DNA of 64,000 nucleotides from contig NZ_JAGHRO010000003.1 in NCBI RefSeq assembly GCF_017743735.1, positions 1 to 64,000 of the forward strand, read 5' to 3'. The notes under the pieces are model-generated. The model was not told the DNA's origin and searched no databases. It saw only the letters and a list, made by a program, of their open reading frames with translations. The DNA comes from Shimia sp. R9_2. Lineage in GTDB: Bacteria > Pseudomonadota > Alphaproteobacteria > Rhodobacterales > Rhodobacteraceae. Shown piece by piece: positions 24,969-33,413 of this stretch. The position numbers and the translations under genes were made by a program. Each line of letters begins with the position of its first letter. Position 1 is the first letter of the stretch.

Positions 24969-26030
24969 TCAGCCGACGCGGGCGCCATCGGGCGCGAAGT
25001 AAAAACATGTGGTCGGATCAAGGAAGAAATCGTGTTCTTCGCCAATCCGGTAGGGGTGGGTGCCATGGGCGAGGCTGACCCAGCTGTTGCCGTCAAAATC
25101 AAAGTGGGCCGAGCTTTCAGAGCCTGAGAGTTCGGTCACGCCCACATGACCTTTCAGAGCCACATCGGAGCCGTCATGGGCATGGGGCAGCACGTGGTGC
25201 GGGCGCACGGCCATGATGTAGTCGCCATCTTTGAGACCTGCGGCCTCGCCTGTGGCGGTCCAGCTCAGCGCGCCAAGATGCATGGCGTCGCCGCGTTTGG
25301 TGACAGGTGCGTGGTTGATGGGCGGATCAGAGAAGATGCGGGCCGCCGTGAGAGAGGCCGGAGCGCGATAGATGTCAGCAGTGGTGCCGAATTGGGCGAC
25401 GTTGCCATCTACCATCAGTGCGGTTTCACCGCCCAGCAGCAGGGCCTCTTCGGGCTCGGATGTGGCATAGACCACCACAGCGCCGCGACCGGCAAAAAGC
25501 TCTGGCAGCTGCTCGCGCAGTTCTTCGCGCAGTTTGTAATCGAGGTTGGCCAGCGGTTCATCGAGAAACACCGCCCGGCTCTCCTTGGCAATCGCGCGCG
25601 CCAGCGCACAGCGCTGTTGCTGGCCACCGGAAAGCTCGTGCGGGCGACGGTGCAGCATGGGGCCAAGCTGGAGAATATCGGCGGCCTCAGCCACGCGGTC
25701 TTCGATCTCGGATTTGGCCATGCCCGCCACCTTCAGCGGGGAGGCGATGTTTTCAAACACCGTCATATGCGGGTAGTTCACGAAGAACTGGTGCACGAGG
25801 CTGATCTTGCGTTTCTGGGTGGTCAGCGCGGTGACGTCTTCGCCCTCCATGATGATCTGGCCGGAGGCGATCGGGTCAAGCCCGGCCATCATCTTGATCA
25901 GGGAGGTTTTGCCAGCGCCGGTTTCACCCAGCAGAACGTTGAAATGGCCTTTTCTCAACGTCAGGGTCGTTGGCTTGATGTGTGTCACACCCTGCACGAC
26001 CTTGGAAATGTTCTTTAGTTCAAGTGCCAT
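24969..26030 (-). CDS. glpS: Glycerol-type ABC transporter ATPase (GlpS-like)
   Basis: A 353-residue ATPase with Walker A GETGAGKTS, intact signature LSGGQQQRCALARA and Walker B AVFLDEPLANLD. The H-loop region reads VVVYATSEPEEAL, so the usual switch histidine (THD) is replaced by a serine, matching an asymmetric ATPase pair. A TOBE-like domain follows. It lies 144 bases behind the binding-protein gene, beyond a strong stem-loop, and 11 bases ahead of the second ATPase. Confidence 0.85.
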   Translation of the reverse strand: MALELKNISKVVQGVTHIKPTTLTLRKGHFNVLLGETGAGKTSLIKMMAGLDPIASGQIIMEGEDVTALTTQKRKISLVHQFFVNYPHMTVFENIASPLKVAGMAKSEIEDRVAEAADILQLGPMLHRRPHELSGGQQQRCALARAIAKESRAVFLDEPLANLDYKLREELREQLPELFAGRGAVVVYATSEPEEALLLGGETALMVDGNVAQFGTTADIYRAPASLTAARIFSDPPINHAPVTKRGDAMHLGALSWTATGEAAGLKDGDYIMAVRPHHVLPHAHDGSDVALKGHVGVTELSGSESSAHFDFDGNSWVSLAHGTHPYRIGEEHDFFLDPTTCFYFAPDGARVG

Positions 26031-26102
26031 GGATGCACCTTTGATCCTTGTGGAGCGTACCCAAACAGATGGGGCAATGGAGGAGGGGAGTGTTGGTAAG
26101 GT

Positions 26103-26131
26103 GGCCGGGGCTTGAAGGGTAAGCCCCGGCC
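26103..26131 (-). promoter_or_regulatory. Intercistronic stem-loop between binding protein and ATPase genes
   Basis: GGCCGGGGCTT (26103-26113) and AAGCCCCGGCC (26121-26131) are perfectly complementary around a seven-base loop, with no T-run. The position fits a structure that stabilises the binding-protein mRNA or lowers expression of the genes behind it. Confidence 0.65.
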
Positions 26132-26174
26132 GGTTTGACCATGAACACGGGGAGTGTCAGGTCAGGAGGAACAG

Positions 26175-27911
26175 TTAATTCTTGTTCCAGCGGGCAACCA
26201 GATCGTCATAGTTGACGGTCTCGCCCTGTGGTTTTTCGTTGTCCAGCTTTGGTTTTGCGCCGCCGTTGGCGAACCACCACTCTGCGTCTTTCTCCTCGTT
26301 GAGGCGAGGACCACAGCCGCCATAGACATTCTGGGCCTCATCCGCGCGCTGCATACGCGCCATGGTGATGTCCATTTCTTCGGCCAGACGGTCCATCGCT
26401 TCTTGTGGAGTGAAGGCGCCGGAGTTCACGTCACCGATCTGCTGCCACCAGATTTGGGCCAGCTTCGGATAGTCAGGCACGTTCACGCCGGTTGGGGACC
26501 ATGCCACGCGATCGGGAGAGCGGTAGAATTCTACCAGACCACCCAGTTTCGGGGCACGCTCGGTGAAGCTTTCGTGGTTCACAGAGCTGTCACGGGTGAA
26601 GGTCAGACCCACGTGAGATTTCTTCACGTCAACCGTTTTGGAGGTCACGAACTGAGCATAGAGCCATGCCGCCTGTGCGCGGTCCGCCGGGGTGGACTTC
26701 AGGAAGGTCCAGGAGCCAACGTCCTGATAGCCAACCTTCTGGCCTTTTTCCCAGTAAGGGCCGTGTGGGCTTGGAGCCATACGCCACAGTGGGTTGCCTT
26801 CGGCGTCCACGGTGTTGTTGCCTTCAGACTGTGGCTTCACCATGTCTGCGGTAAAGGCGGTGTACCAGAAGATCTGCTGGGCCACGTTACCTTGTGCCAG
26901 AGCTGGCAGAGACTGGTAGAAGTCGTAAGACGCCGCACCGGGAGGGGCATAGTTGCGCAGCCATTCGTCCCATTTGCGGATCGCGTAGACCGCTGCCGGG
27001 CCGTTTGCCGCACCACCGCGGGTGACGGATGCACCAGCCGGGTTACAGGAACCGGCTTCCATGCGGATGCCCCATTCGTCGATTGGCACACCGTTTGGTT
27101 CACCCTTGGAGCCTGCGCCCGCCATGGAGAGCCATGCGTCGGTCATACGCCAGCCAAGGTCTGGTGCACGTTTGCCGTAGTCCATGTGGCCGTAGATGTC
27201 GACGCCGTCGATGTTCTTCACGTCTTTGGAGAAGAATTCTGCGATGTCTTCATAGGCGGACCAGTTTACGGGCACGCCGAGGTCATAGCCGTATTTGGCT
27301 TTGAACTGCTCTTGCAGGTCTGCGCGGTCAAACCAGTCTTTGCGGAACCAGTAGAGGTTGGCAAACTGCTGGTCTGGCAGCTGATAGAGGTCACCATCCG
27401 GGCCGGTGGTGAACTGGGTGCCCATGAAGTCATCCAGATCGAGGGTGGGCGAGGTGGTCGCCGCCCAGTCACCCGCCATCATGTCGGTCAGGTTGTAGGC
27501 CAGTTGCAGGCGGGAGTGGGTGCCGATCAGGTCGGAGTCATTGACGTAGCCGTCATAGAGGTTCCGCTTGGTCTGCATCTGGGTTTGCACCGCCTGAACC
27601 ACTTCGCCTTCGCCGAGGATCTGGTGGTTGACTTTGATGCCGGTGATTTCTTCAAAAGCCTTGGTCAGAACTTCGGCTTCATAGCCGTGGGTCGGAATGC
27701 CTTCCGACAGCACGTTGATTTCCATGCCCGCGTAGGGCTGTGAAGCAGAGATGAACCACTGCATTTCGCTCATCTGCTCGTCTTTGCTCAGCGAAGACGG
27801 CTGGAATTCGGCATCGATCCAGCGCTTGGCTGCCGCTTCGTCGGCGTAAAGCGATTGTGTACCCGCAATCACGGCAGAAGCCGCAACGGCGGAGATAAGA
27901 TACTTCCGCAT
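26175..27911 (-). CDS. glpV: Periplasmic binding protein of the glycerol-type ABC transporter (GlpV-like)
   Basis: A 578-residue binding protein of the extracellular carbohydrate type (COG1653), much longer than the usual 420. A signal peptide covers residues 1-24 (SAVIAGTQSLYADE). Its length, and its place ahead of two distinct ATPases, two permeases and DUF2160, match GlpV of the rhizobial glycerol importer. No glpD, glpK or glpR lies in the window, so glycerol as ligand is inferred from the transporter type alone. Palindromic sites at 27983-28003 probably control the operon. Confidence 0.85.
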   Translation of the reverse strand: MRKYLISAVAASAVIAGTQSLYADEAAAKRWIDAEFQPSSLSKDEQMSEMQWFISASQPYAGMEINVLSEGIPTHGYEAEVLTKAFEEITGIKVNHQILGEGEVVQAVQTQMQTKRNLYDGYVNDSDLIGTHSRLQLAYNLTDMMAGDWAATTSPTLDLDDFMGTQFTTGPDGDLYQLPDQQFANLYWFRKDWFDRADLQEQFKAKYGYDLGVPVNWSAYEDIAEFFSKDVKNIDGVDIYGHMDYGKRAPDLGWRMTDAWLSMAGAGSKGEPNGVPIDEWGIRMEAGSCNPAGASVTRGGAANGPAAVYAIRKWDEWLRNYAPPGAASYDFYQSLPALAQGNVAQQIFWYTAFTADMVKPQSEGNNTVDAEGNPLWRMAPSPHGPYWEKGQKVGYQDVGSWTFLKSTPADRAQAAWLYAQFVTSKTVDVKKSHVGLTFTRDSSVNHESFTERAPKLGGLVEFYRSPDRVAWSPTGVNVPDYPKLAQIWWQQIGDVNSGAFTPQEAMDRLAEEMDITMARMQRADEAQNVYGGCGPRLNEEKDAEWWFANGGAKPKLDNEKPQGETVNYDDLVARWNKN

Positions 27912-27982
27912 CTTTTCCTCCCGATTGGTTGTATCCCCGGCTGCAGAAAGCCGGATGCCTTACGTTGTCAAAAGAGGAATTT

Positions 27983-28003
27983 TTAGTCAACTAATTTATT
28001 AGT
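27983..28003. promoter_or_regulatory. Overlapping palindromes, candidate operator of the ABC operon
   Basis: TTAGT-CA-ACTAA (27983-27994) overlaps ACTAAT-TT-ATTAGT (27990-28003), giving three alternating ACTAA half-sites about 75-90 bases ahead of the glpV start. The region is AT-rich. A repressor site is likely; the protein is unknown. Confidence 0.5.
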
Positions 28004-28105
28004 AGTAAGAAATTTCCTTCGGGTCATTCTCACTAAGTGACTGTGTTTGCTTTGGTTTGTTGATATTTGACCCTTTTGGTTGAGGGCGTCAACGGTAAAT
28101 AAACC

Positions 28106-28128
28106 TTGACTCTGAACAAGTGTTCAGA
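28106..28128 (+). promoter_or_regulatory. Palindromic operator overlapping a possible -35 box, upstream of the dehalogenase operon
   Basis: TCTGAACA-AG-TGTTCAGA (28111-28128) is a perfect 18-base palindrome about 90 bases ahead of the FAH gene. TTGACT at 28106-28111 overlaps its edge and could be a -35 box, though the -10 is weak. This is the pattern of a TetR-like or similar repressor site. Confidence 0.55.
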
Positions 28129-28216
28129 CTGCTTTGCACGCCGATGCGATGACGTTATGACTGTGGGATGCAGCTTTTCACGCATTCTGGCGCACGCACC
28201 GTGGGAGGGATTTTTC

Positions 28217-28918
28217 ATGTCAGATTATCTGTTTGAGGCACCAGAGGTGTTTGCGCTCCCTGTTGCGGGCGAGGCGCTGAGCTATCCGGTGCGCCGTATC
28301 TTCTGCGTGGGGCGGAACTATGCGGCCCATGCGGCGGAGATGGGCGGGGAGGTCGACCGTGAGGCGCCGTGGTATTTCACCAAATCCGTGGCGCATGCGG
28401 TGTTGAGCGGGGCGGAGGTTGATTTCCCTCCGGGTACTGAGAATTACCATCACGAGATGGAGCTGGCCTTTGTGCTGGGGGCCTCGGTGTTTGAAGCCAC
28501 CGAGGCGGAGGCCGCAGCGGCGATCTACGCCTATGGCTGTGCGCTGGACATGACGCGGCGGGACCGGCAGCAGGACGGCAAGGACAACCGCAGGCCTTGG
28601 TCGCTTGGCAAAGATGTGGAAGACTCCGCTGTCTTTGCGCCGCTGACAAAAGCCGCAGAGTTTGGCGCACCAGCGGCGCAGGCGATCCATCTGGAGGTGG
28701 ACGGGGAGACCCGTCAGGCCGCCGATCTGAGCGAGATGGTCTGGTCGCCCACAGAGATCGTCATGCATCTGTCGCGCTATTATCATCTGACCGCCGGAGA
28801 TGTGATCCTGACAGGCACGCCCGCCGGTGTGGGGCCGGTGACAGCCGGGCAGGTGATCACAGGTGGGATCGACGGGCTCGCGCCGATCCGACTGGCGTTG
28901 AAAGTTACAAAAAGCTGA
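28217..28918 (+). CDS. Fumarylacetoacetate hydrolase (FAH) family protein
   Basis: A 233-residue FAH-fold enzyme; the family hydrolyses or decarboxylates beta-dicarbonyl acids such as fumarylpyruvate, acylpyruvates or oxaloacetate with a divalent metal. Family segments are present in order: IFCVGRNYAAHAAEMG, the metal-binding HHEMELAFVLG, CALDMTRRDRQ and GTPAGVGPV at the C-terminal end. ATG 28217 follows GGGAGGGA. It lies 70 bases ahead of the fused reductive dehalogenase on the same strand. That context suggests a ring-cleavage or acylpyruvate step after dehalogenation of an aromatic acid; this is inference. Confidence 0.87.
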   Translation: MSDYLFEAPEVFALPVAGEALSYPVRRIFCVGRNYAAHAAEMGGEVDREAPWYFTKSVAHAVLSGAEVDFPPGTENYHHEMELAFVLGASVFEATEAEAAAAIYAYGCALDMTRRDRQQDGKDNRRPWSLGKDVEDSAVFAPLTKAAEFGAPAAQAIHLEVDGETRQAADLSEMVWSPTEIVMHLSRYYHLTAGDVILTGTPAGVGPVTAGQVITGGIDGLAPIRLALKVTKS

Positions 28919-28988
28919 GGCTTATCCAGAGCGCAAGCATTTAAGCCAGCCAAGAAGGGCAGGCCGAATGGCCTGATATGGGGAGCAG

Positions 28989-31900
28989 ATGGGGATCAAG
29001 TTTTTTTCGGATAAGGCGCGGCCGGTGCATCTTGGCCCCTATCCGCTGGAGCGATTGGTGCGCGGCGCGATGCCTGAGGTGGCGGGGATGCCACGGGATC
29101 GCGATCTGAGCTTTCACCGGCCGGAGCGGCCAGAGAGCATCGTGAACGCCATGGGCGAGTTTCAGGCGATGCTGGATGCCTTGCGGGACGGGCTGGTCAA
29201 TCCGGTGCAGTCCGGCATTCCGGATGATCCAATTGAGCGCTCCAACCATCTGAAATCTTTTGGCTATTTCAACGATGCCTCGATGGTGGGTGTGGGGCCT
29301 CTGCCCGCAGCGGCGCGGCTGTCCACCCCACGGCGCAATCCGGATATTGACCGGTTGTCTGAGGCGCTGCGCACGCGGCAGATCAAGTCTTTGGCGGCGG
29401 GGATCGATGTCATTATGGCGGATCTCAAGGACAGTATGGAAGCGCCGCCCAGCAGCATTGAGACCCATGAGAACGCGATTGTGTTTCTGATCGAGCACCA
29501 TCGTGATCCGGAGCGCGGCGAGCCGGGCAGCGACTGGATTTTGGATGCACAAGACCATCGCGCCTGTCTGCGGGCCACCGAAGTGGCGGTGGTGATTGCC
29601 AACTACATCCGGCTTCTGGGCTTTGATGCAAAGGCGCACACCGCGACCTCCACCGATGTGGATCTGGGGCGTGTTGGCGTGGCGGCGGGCCTACTGGCGC
29701 TGGAGAATGGTGAGCTGATCGCACCCTGGCTGGGCACCCGTTATGGGCTGGCGGTGATCACAACGGAAATGGCGCTGGCCCATGACGGGGCGCTGGCCCC
29801 GATGCGCGCGCAGCCCTGGGCGCAAACCCAAGGGCCTGCGTGGTGGTTGGGCACCGGATCAGCGAAATCCGCGCTGAACCAAGACCCCTATCGCAACCGC
29901 GACTACGTTAAAGGGGCGCATCCGTTTGAACGGCTGAAGCGGGTGGAGAGCCCGACCACCTATATTGATGAGGCCAATGTGGCGCGTGTGCCCAAGCGGG
30001 CGGATATGTTTGCGCGGGCCCAGTTCGGGGACATGGGCAAGACCCTGCAGGATTCCGCGAAGGGCGGCTATTATGTGCGCAAATCGGCGCCGAGTTTTGC
30101 CCAAAGACGCGCGCTTGGGGCCTTTGTACTGCTGCAGGATGGCGCGAGTGCTGAGGTCAAAAAGCCAACAGATTCAGATCGTAACGCGGCGAACCTGAAA
30201 GCGGCGACCTATTTCCTTGGGGTTGATGCGGTGGGCCTGAGTCGATGCCCGGAATGGGCGTGGTATTCGCATGACGCGACCGGAACGCCAATTGTGCCGA
30301 GCCATGACAACGCCATCAGTATGATCATTGATCAGGGCTATGAGACCATGGAAGGGGCCTCTGGCGATGACTGGATCAGCGTGGCGCAATCCATGCGGGC
30401 CTATCTTCGGTTCTCCCTGCTGGGCGGCGTGATCGCGCAGCAAATCCGCAATTTGGGGTATAAGGCCAAGGCCCATACGGTGATGGATGGTGAGGTGCTG
30501 CAACCTCCGCTGTTGCTGCTTTCAGGACTTGGCGAGGTGAGCCGGATCGGTGAGGTGATCCTGAACCCCTATCTGGGGCCGCGACTGAAATCCGGTGCGG
30601 TCACCACCGATATGCCGATGAGCCATGATCTGCCAATTGATTTTGGCCTGCAGAACTTCTGTGAGAACTGCAACAAATGCGCGCGGGAGTGTCCCTCTGG
30701 TGCGATCACGGCTGGCCCGAAGCTGATGTTCAACGGCTATGAGATTTGGAAGTCGGACAGCCAGAAATGTGCCACCTACCGGATCACCACGCCGGGTGGT
30801 TCGATGTGCGGGCGCTGTATGAAGACCTGCCCGTGGAACCTCGAAGGGCTGTTTTCCGAAGCGCCGTTCCGCTGGGCGGCAAGCAATTTCCCAAGCCTTG
30901 CCAAGCCTTTGGCCAAGCTAGATGATGCGGTCGGCAATGGCGGGCTGAACGACGTCAAGAAATGGTGGTGGGATATTGAGCTGGAAGAGGATGGCGCATA
31001 CCGACCGTCCAAACATCCGCTCAACCGCCGCGATCTGCAGAAAGATCTGGACCTGAAATATGAAGATCAGACGCTGGCGGTCTATCCGGCGGCGTTGGCG
31101 CCCCATCCGTGGCCGTATCCTTTCCCGATGGATCGGGAAGCCGGGATCAAAGCCTATGAGGCGATGGTTTCCGCCGATGAGTACAAGCTGCGGCTAGCGG
31201 CGGGGGATACCTCGGTGATTGACCGCTATGTGGTGCCGGATGCGGCGGATGCGCCGGTGGTGCAGGTGCAGATTTCTCAGGTCGAACCGATGACGGCGGA
31301 TGTGACCAAATATGAGTTTCAGTCGCTGGATGGCGCGCCGCTGCCGGAATGGACGGCGGGCGGGCATCTGGATGTGCTGGTCGCGCCGGAGTTTCTGCGC
31401 CAGTACAGCATGTCGGGGGATCCCAAAGATCGCTCCAAATACCAGATTGGCGTGTTGCGCGAAGACGAAGGGCGCGGGGGCAGTGCGCTTTTGCACCGGA
31501 TTTTCCGCGAAGGGCGTAAGGTTTTTGTCTCCAAACCGATCAACCACTTCGAGCTGATTGAGGAGGCGACAAAGAGCTTCCTGATGGGCGGCGGCATCGG
31601 GATCACGCCGATGATTGCTTTTGCGCACCGTTTGCATGATCTGGGCCGTGACTTTGCGCTGCACTACTCGGCAAGCCGGGAGGAGGGCGCGGGCTATATC
31701 GACGATCTGAAGGCGATGCCCTGGGCCGACAAAGTGGTGTTCCATTTTTCTGACAAAGGCACGCGTGCGGATCTGGACGCGATCCTTGGCGGGTATCAGG
31801 AGGGCTGGCATGTCTATACCTGCGGGCCGGACCGTTACATGGAAGGGGTCATGGCGGCGGCAGAGCGGCAGGGCTTCCCAGAAGAGGCGCGGCATCTGGA

Positions 31901-32201
31901 ATACTTCAACGTGCCGGAGCAGCCGGAGTATGAGAATTTCGACTTTAAATTAAAGTTGAAGGATGGGCGGGAACTGTTTGTTCCAGCTGATAAAATCGCG
32001 ACTGATGTGCTGCTTGAAAACGGTGTGCATGTGGATGTGAAATGCGCCGACGGGATTTGCGGTGTGTGTAAATGCGGGCTGATTTCTGGGGATGTGGAGC
32101 ACCGGGATTTTGTGCTCTCCAACAAGCAGCGGGAGACTGCGGTGATCCTGTGTCAGAGCCGGGCGAAAGAGGCGGGCGGCGTCGTGGAGATTGATCTCTG
32201 A
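28989..32201 (+). CDS. Self-sufficient reductive dehalogenase (RdhA fused to a ferredoxin-reductase module)
   Basis: A 1070-residue cytoplasmic enzyme; no Tat motif or signal peptide. Residues about 1-550 are the cobalamin-binding dehalogenase region, which contains two related halves (about 160-270 and 440-550). Two [4Fe-4S] motifs follow: CX2CX2CX3CP at Cys558/561/564/568 and CX12CX2CX3CP at Cys594/607/610/614. Tyr528 and Lys588 are spaced like the catalytic Tyr/Lys reported for NpRdhA of Nitratireductor. The C-terminal 310 residues are a phthalate-dioxygenase-reductase-like module: flavin motif RQYS (804-807), NAD(P) motif GGGIGITPM (867-875) and a plant-type [2Fe-2S] set Cys1019/1024/1027/1055. 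Aerobic RdhAs such as BhbA (bromoxynil) share this fusion and use NADPH directly. The substrate is probably a halogenated phenol; that is inference. Confidence 0.9.
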   Translation: MGIKFFSDKARPVHLGPYPLERLVRGAMPEVAGMPRDRDLSFHRPERPESIVNAMGEFQAMLDALRDGLVNPVQSGIPDDPIERSNHLKSFGYFNDASMVGVGPLPAAARLSTPRRNPDIDRLSEALRTRQIKSLAAGIDVIMADLKDSMEAPPSSIETHENAIVFLIEHHRDPERGEPGSDWILDAQDHRACLRATEVAVVIANYIRLLGFDAKAHTATSTDVDLGRVGVAAGLLALENGELIAPWLGTRYGLAVITTEMALAHDGALAPMRAQPWAQTQGPAWWLGTGSAKSALNQDPYRNRDYVKGAHPFERLKRVESPTTYIDEANVARVPKRADMFARAQFGDMGKTLQDSAKGGYYVRKSAPSFAQRRALGAFVLLQDGASAEVKKPTDSDRNAANLKAATYFLGVDAVGLSRCPEWAWYSHDATGTPIVPSHDNAISMIIDQGYETMEGASGDDWISVAQSMRAYLRFSLLGGVIAQQIRNLGYKAKAHTVMDGEVLQPPLLLLSGLGEVSRIGEVILNPYLGPRLKSGAVTTDMPMSHDLPIDFGLQNFCENCNKCARECPSGAITAGPKLMFNGYEIWKSDSQKCATYRITTPGGSMCGRCMKTCPWNLEGLFSEAPFRWAASNFPSLAKPLAKLDDAVGNGGLNDVKKWWWDIELEEDGAYRPSKHPLNRRDLQKDLDLKYEDQTLAVYPAALAPHPWPYPFPMDREAGIKAYEAMVSADEYKLRLAAGDTSVIDRYVVPDAADAPVVQVQISQVEPMTADVTKYEFQSLDGAPLPEWTAGGHLDVLVAPEFLRQYSMSGDPKDRSKYQIGVLREDEGRGGSALLHRIFREGRKVFVSKPINHFELIEEATKSFLMGGGIGITPMIAFAHRLHDLGRDFALHYSASREEGAGYIDDLKAMPWADKVVFHFSDKGTRADLDAILGGYQEGWHVYTCGPDRYMEGVMAAAERQGFPEEARHLEYFNVPEQPEYENFDFKLKLKDGRELFVPADKIATDVLLENGVHVDVKCADGICGVCKCGLISGDVEHRDFVLSNKQRETAVILCQSRAKEAGGVVEIDL

Positions 32202-32213
32202 GGAGCGTGCGCT

Positions 32214-32249
32214 GCCCCGGCGGTGCCTTGGGCACCGTCGGTCCGGGGC
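32214..32249. terminator. Long stem-loop between the dehalogenase and ackA
   Basis: GCCCCGG (32214-32220) pairs with CCGGGGC (32243-32249), and inside it CGGTGCC with GGCACCG. It lies between two convergent genes and probably ends transcription in both directions although no T-run is present. Confidence 0.6.
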
Positions 32250-32255
32250 GGGGAT

Positions 32256-33413
32256 TTAAGCGGCGACCAAGCGCTGGGTTTCGCCTGCGATGATGCCTTC
32301 TTCATCTGTCGCGATGACATGGGCGGCGAGGCGGCTGGTTTTGGTGGTGATGCGGCTCGCGCCGGAGGTGTTGGCCTCGGCATCCAGATCCGCGCCAAGC
32401 CATGCGCAGCCCTGCAGGATACGCGCACGTATGGGGGCTGCGTTCTCGCCAATGCCGCCGGTGAAGACAATGGCGTCAAGCCCGCCAAGGGTGGCGGCCA
32501 GCGCGCCGATCTTCTTGCAGGCCTGATAGACAAAGAGCTCCACCGCCTCAGCCGCTGCTGGGCTGTCCGAGGCCAAGAGATCGCGCATGTCAGAGCTGAG
32601 ACCGGAGACCCCGAAGAGGCCGGATTTGGTGCCCAGCGTGGCTTCGATTTCGGCCACGCTCATGCCGCGGTCGCGCATCATGTGAAAGATCACGCCGGGG
32701 TCGAGCTCGCCGCAGCGGCGGCCCATCACCAGCCCATCAAGGGCGGTGTATCCCATTGTGGTCGCGACACTTTTCATATCCTGCATGGCGCACATGGAGG
32801 CGCCGTTGCCTAGATGGGCGACAATCACCTTGCCGTTGGGCGTGTCCAGATGTTGCGGCAGTTGCGTGGAGATGTAGTGATAGCTGAGCCCGTGAAAGCC
32901 ATAGCGCAGCACACCGTCGTCAGACAGCGCACGCGGGATCGCAAAGAGCTGTGCAATGCGGGGCTGGGTGCGGTGGAAGGCGGTGTCAAAGCAGGCCACC
33001 TGCGGGATGTTGGGCCAGCGACGGGCGACGGCCTCGATGCCTGCGAGGTTGTGGGGCTGATGCCCCGGAGCCAGCGGCGCCAGCGTGCGCAGTTTTTCGA
33101 TCACCTCGTCGGTCACACGTGCGGGGGCGGCAAACTCTTGACCGCCGTGCACGACCCTGTGGCCCGCGCCAATGATGTTGAAGCCCTTTTCCAGCCCCAT
33201 GATATGGGCCAGCAGCCAGTCGAGAATTTCGGCGTGGGTCGCGTCTTCGGCGACAGGCAGATCAATCTCGCTTGCGCCGCCGTGATATTGCGGGCCCATG
33301 CCGATGCGATCGACCTGACCGGAGAGCTGCACCGCAAGCTCGGTGTTATAGACCGCGTATTTGATCGAGGAGGAGCCTGCGTTCAGAACGAGATAGGCGT
33401 CTTGGGCGCTCAC
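32256..33413 (-). CDS. ackA: Acetate kinase
   Basis: A 385-residue acetate/propionate kinase of the ASKHA fold: acetyl phosphate + ADP to acetate + ATP. The opening LVLNAGSSSIKYAV binds phosphate/nucleotide, GHRVVHGG carries the active arginine region, and HLGNGAS and FTGGIGENA are the other family signatures. The ATG overlaps the stop of the phosphotransacetylase gene by four bases. Together they convert acyl-CoA to acid with ATP gain. It converges with the dehalogenase gene. Confidence 0.93.
   Translation of the reverse strand: MSAQDAYLVLNAGSSSIKYAVYNTELAVQLSGQVDRIGMGPQYHGGASEIDLPVAEDATHAEILDWLLAHIMGLEKGFNIIGAGHRVVHGGQEFAAPARVTDEVIEKLRTLAPLAPGHQPHNLAGIEAVARRWPNIPQVACFDTAFHRTQPRIAQLFAIPRALSDDGVLRYGFHGLSYHYISTQLPQHLDTPNGKVIVAHLGNGASMCAMQDMKSVATTMGYTALDGLVMGRRCGELDPGVIFHMMRDRGMSVAEIEATLGTKSGLFGVSGLSSDMRDLLASDSPAAAEAVELFVYQACKKIGALAATLGGLDAIVFTGGIGENAAPIRARILQGCAWLGADLDAEANTSGASRITTKTSRLAAHVIATDEEGIIAGETQRLVAA

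Noticed and set aside
23884-25002. 372-residue plus-strand frame opposite the ATPase gene
   Set aside because: It mirrors the highly conserved minus-strand ATPase; the His/Gly-rich product is an artefact of GC-rich antisense codons.
26154-27743. 529-residue plus-strand frame opposite the binding-protein gene
   Set aside because: Antisense shadow of a clear 578-residue binding protein with signal peptide.
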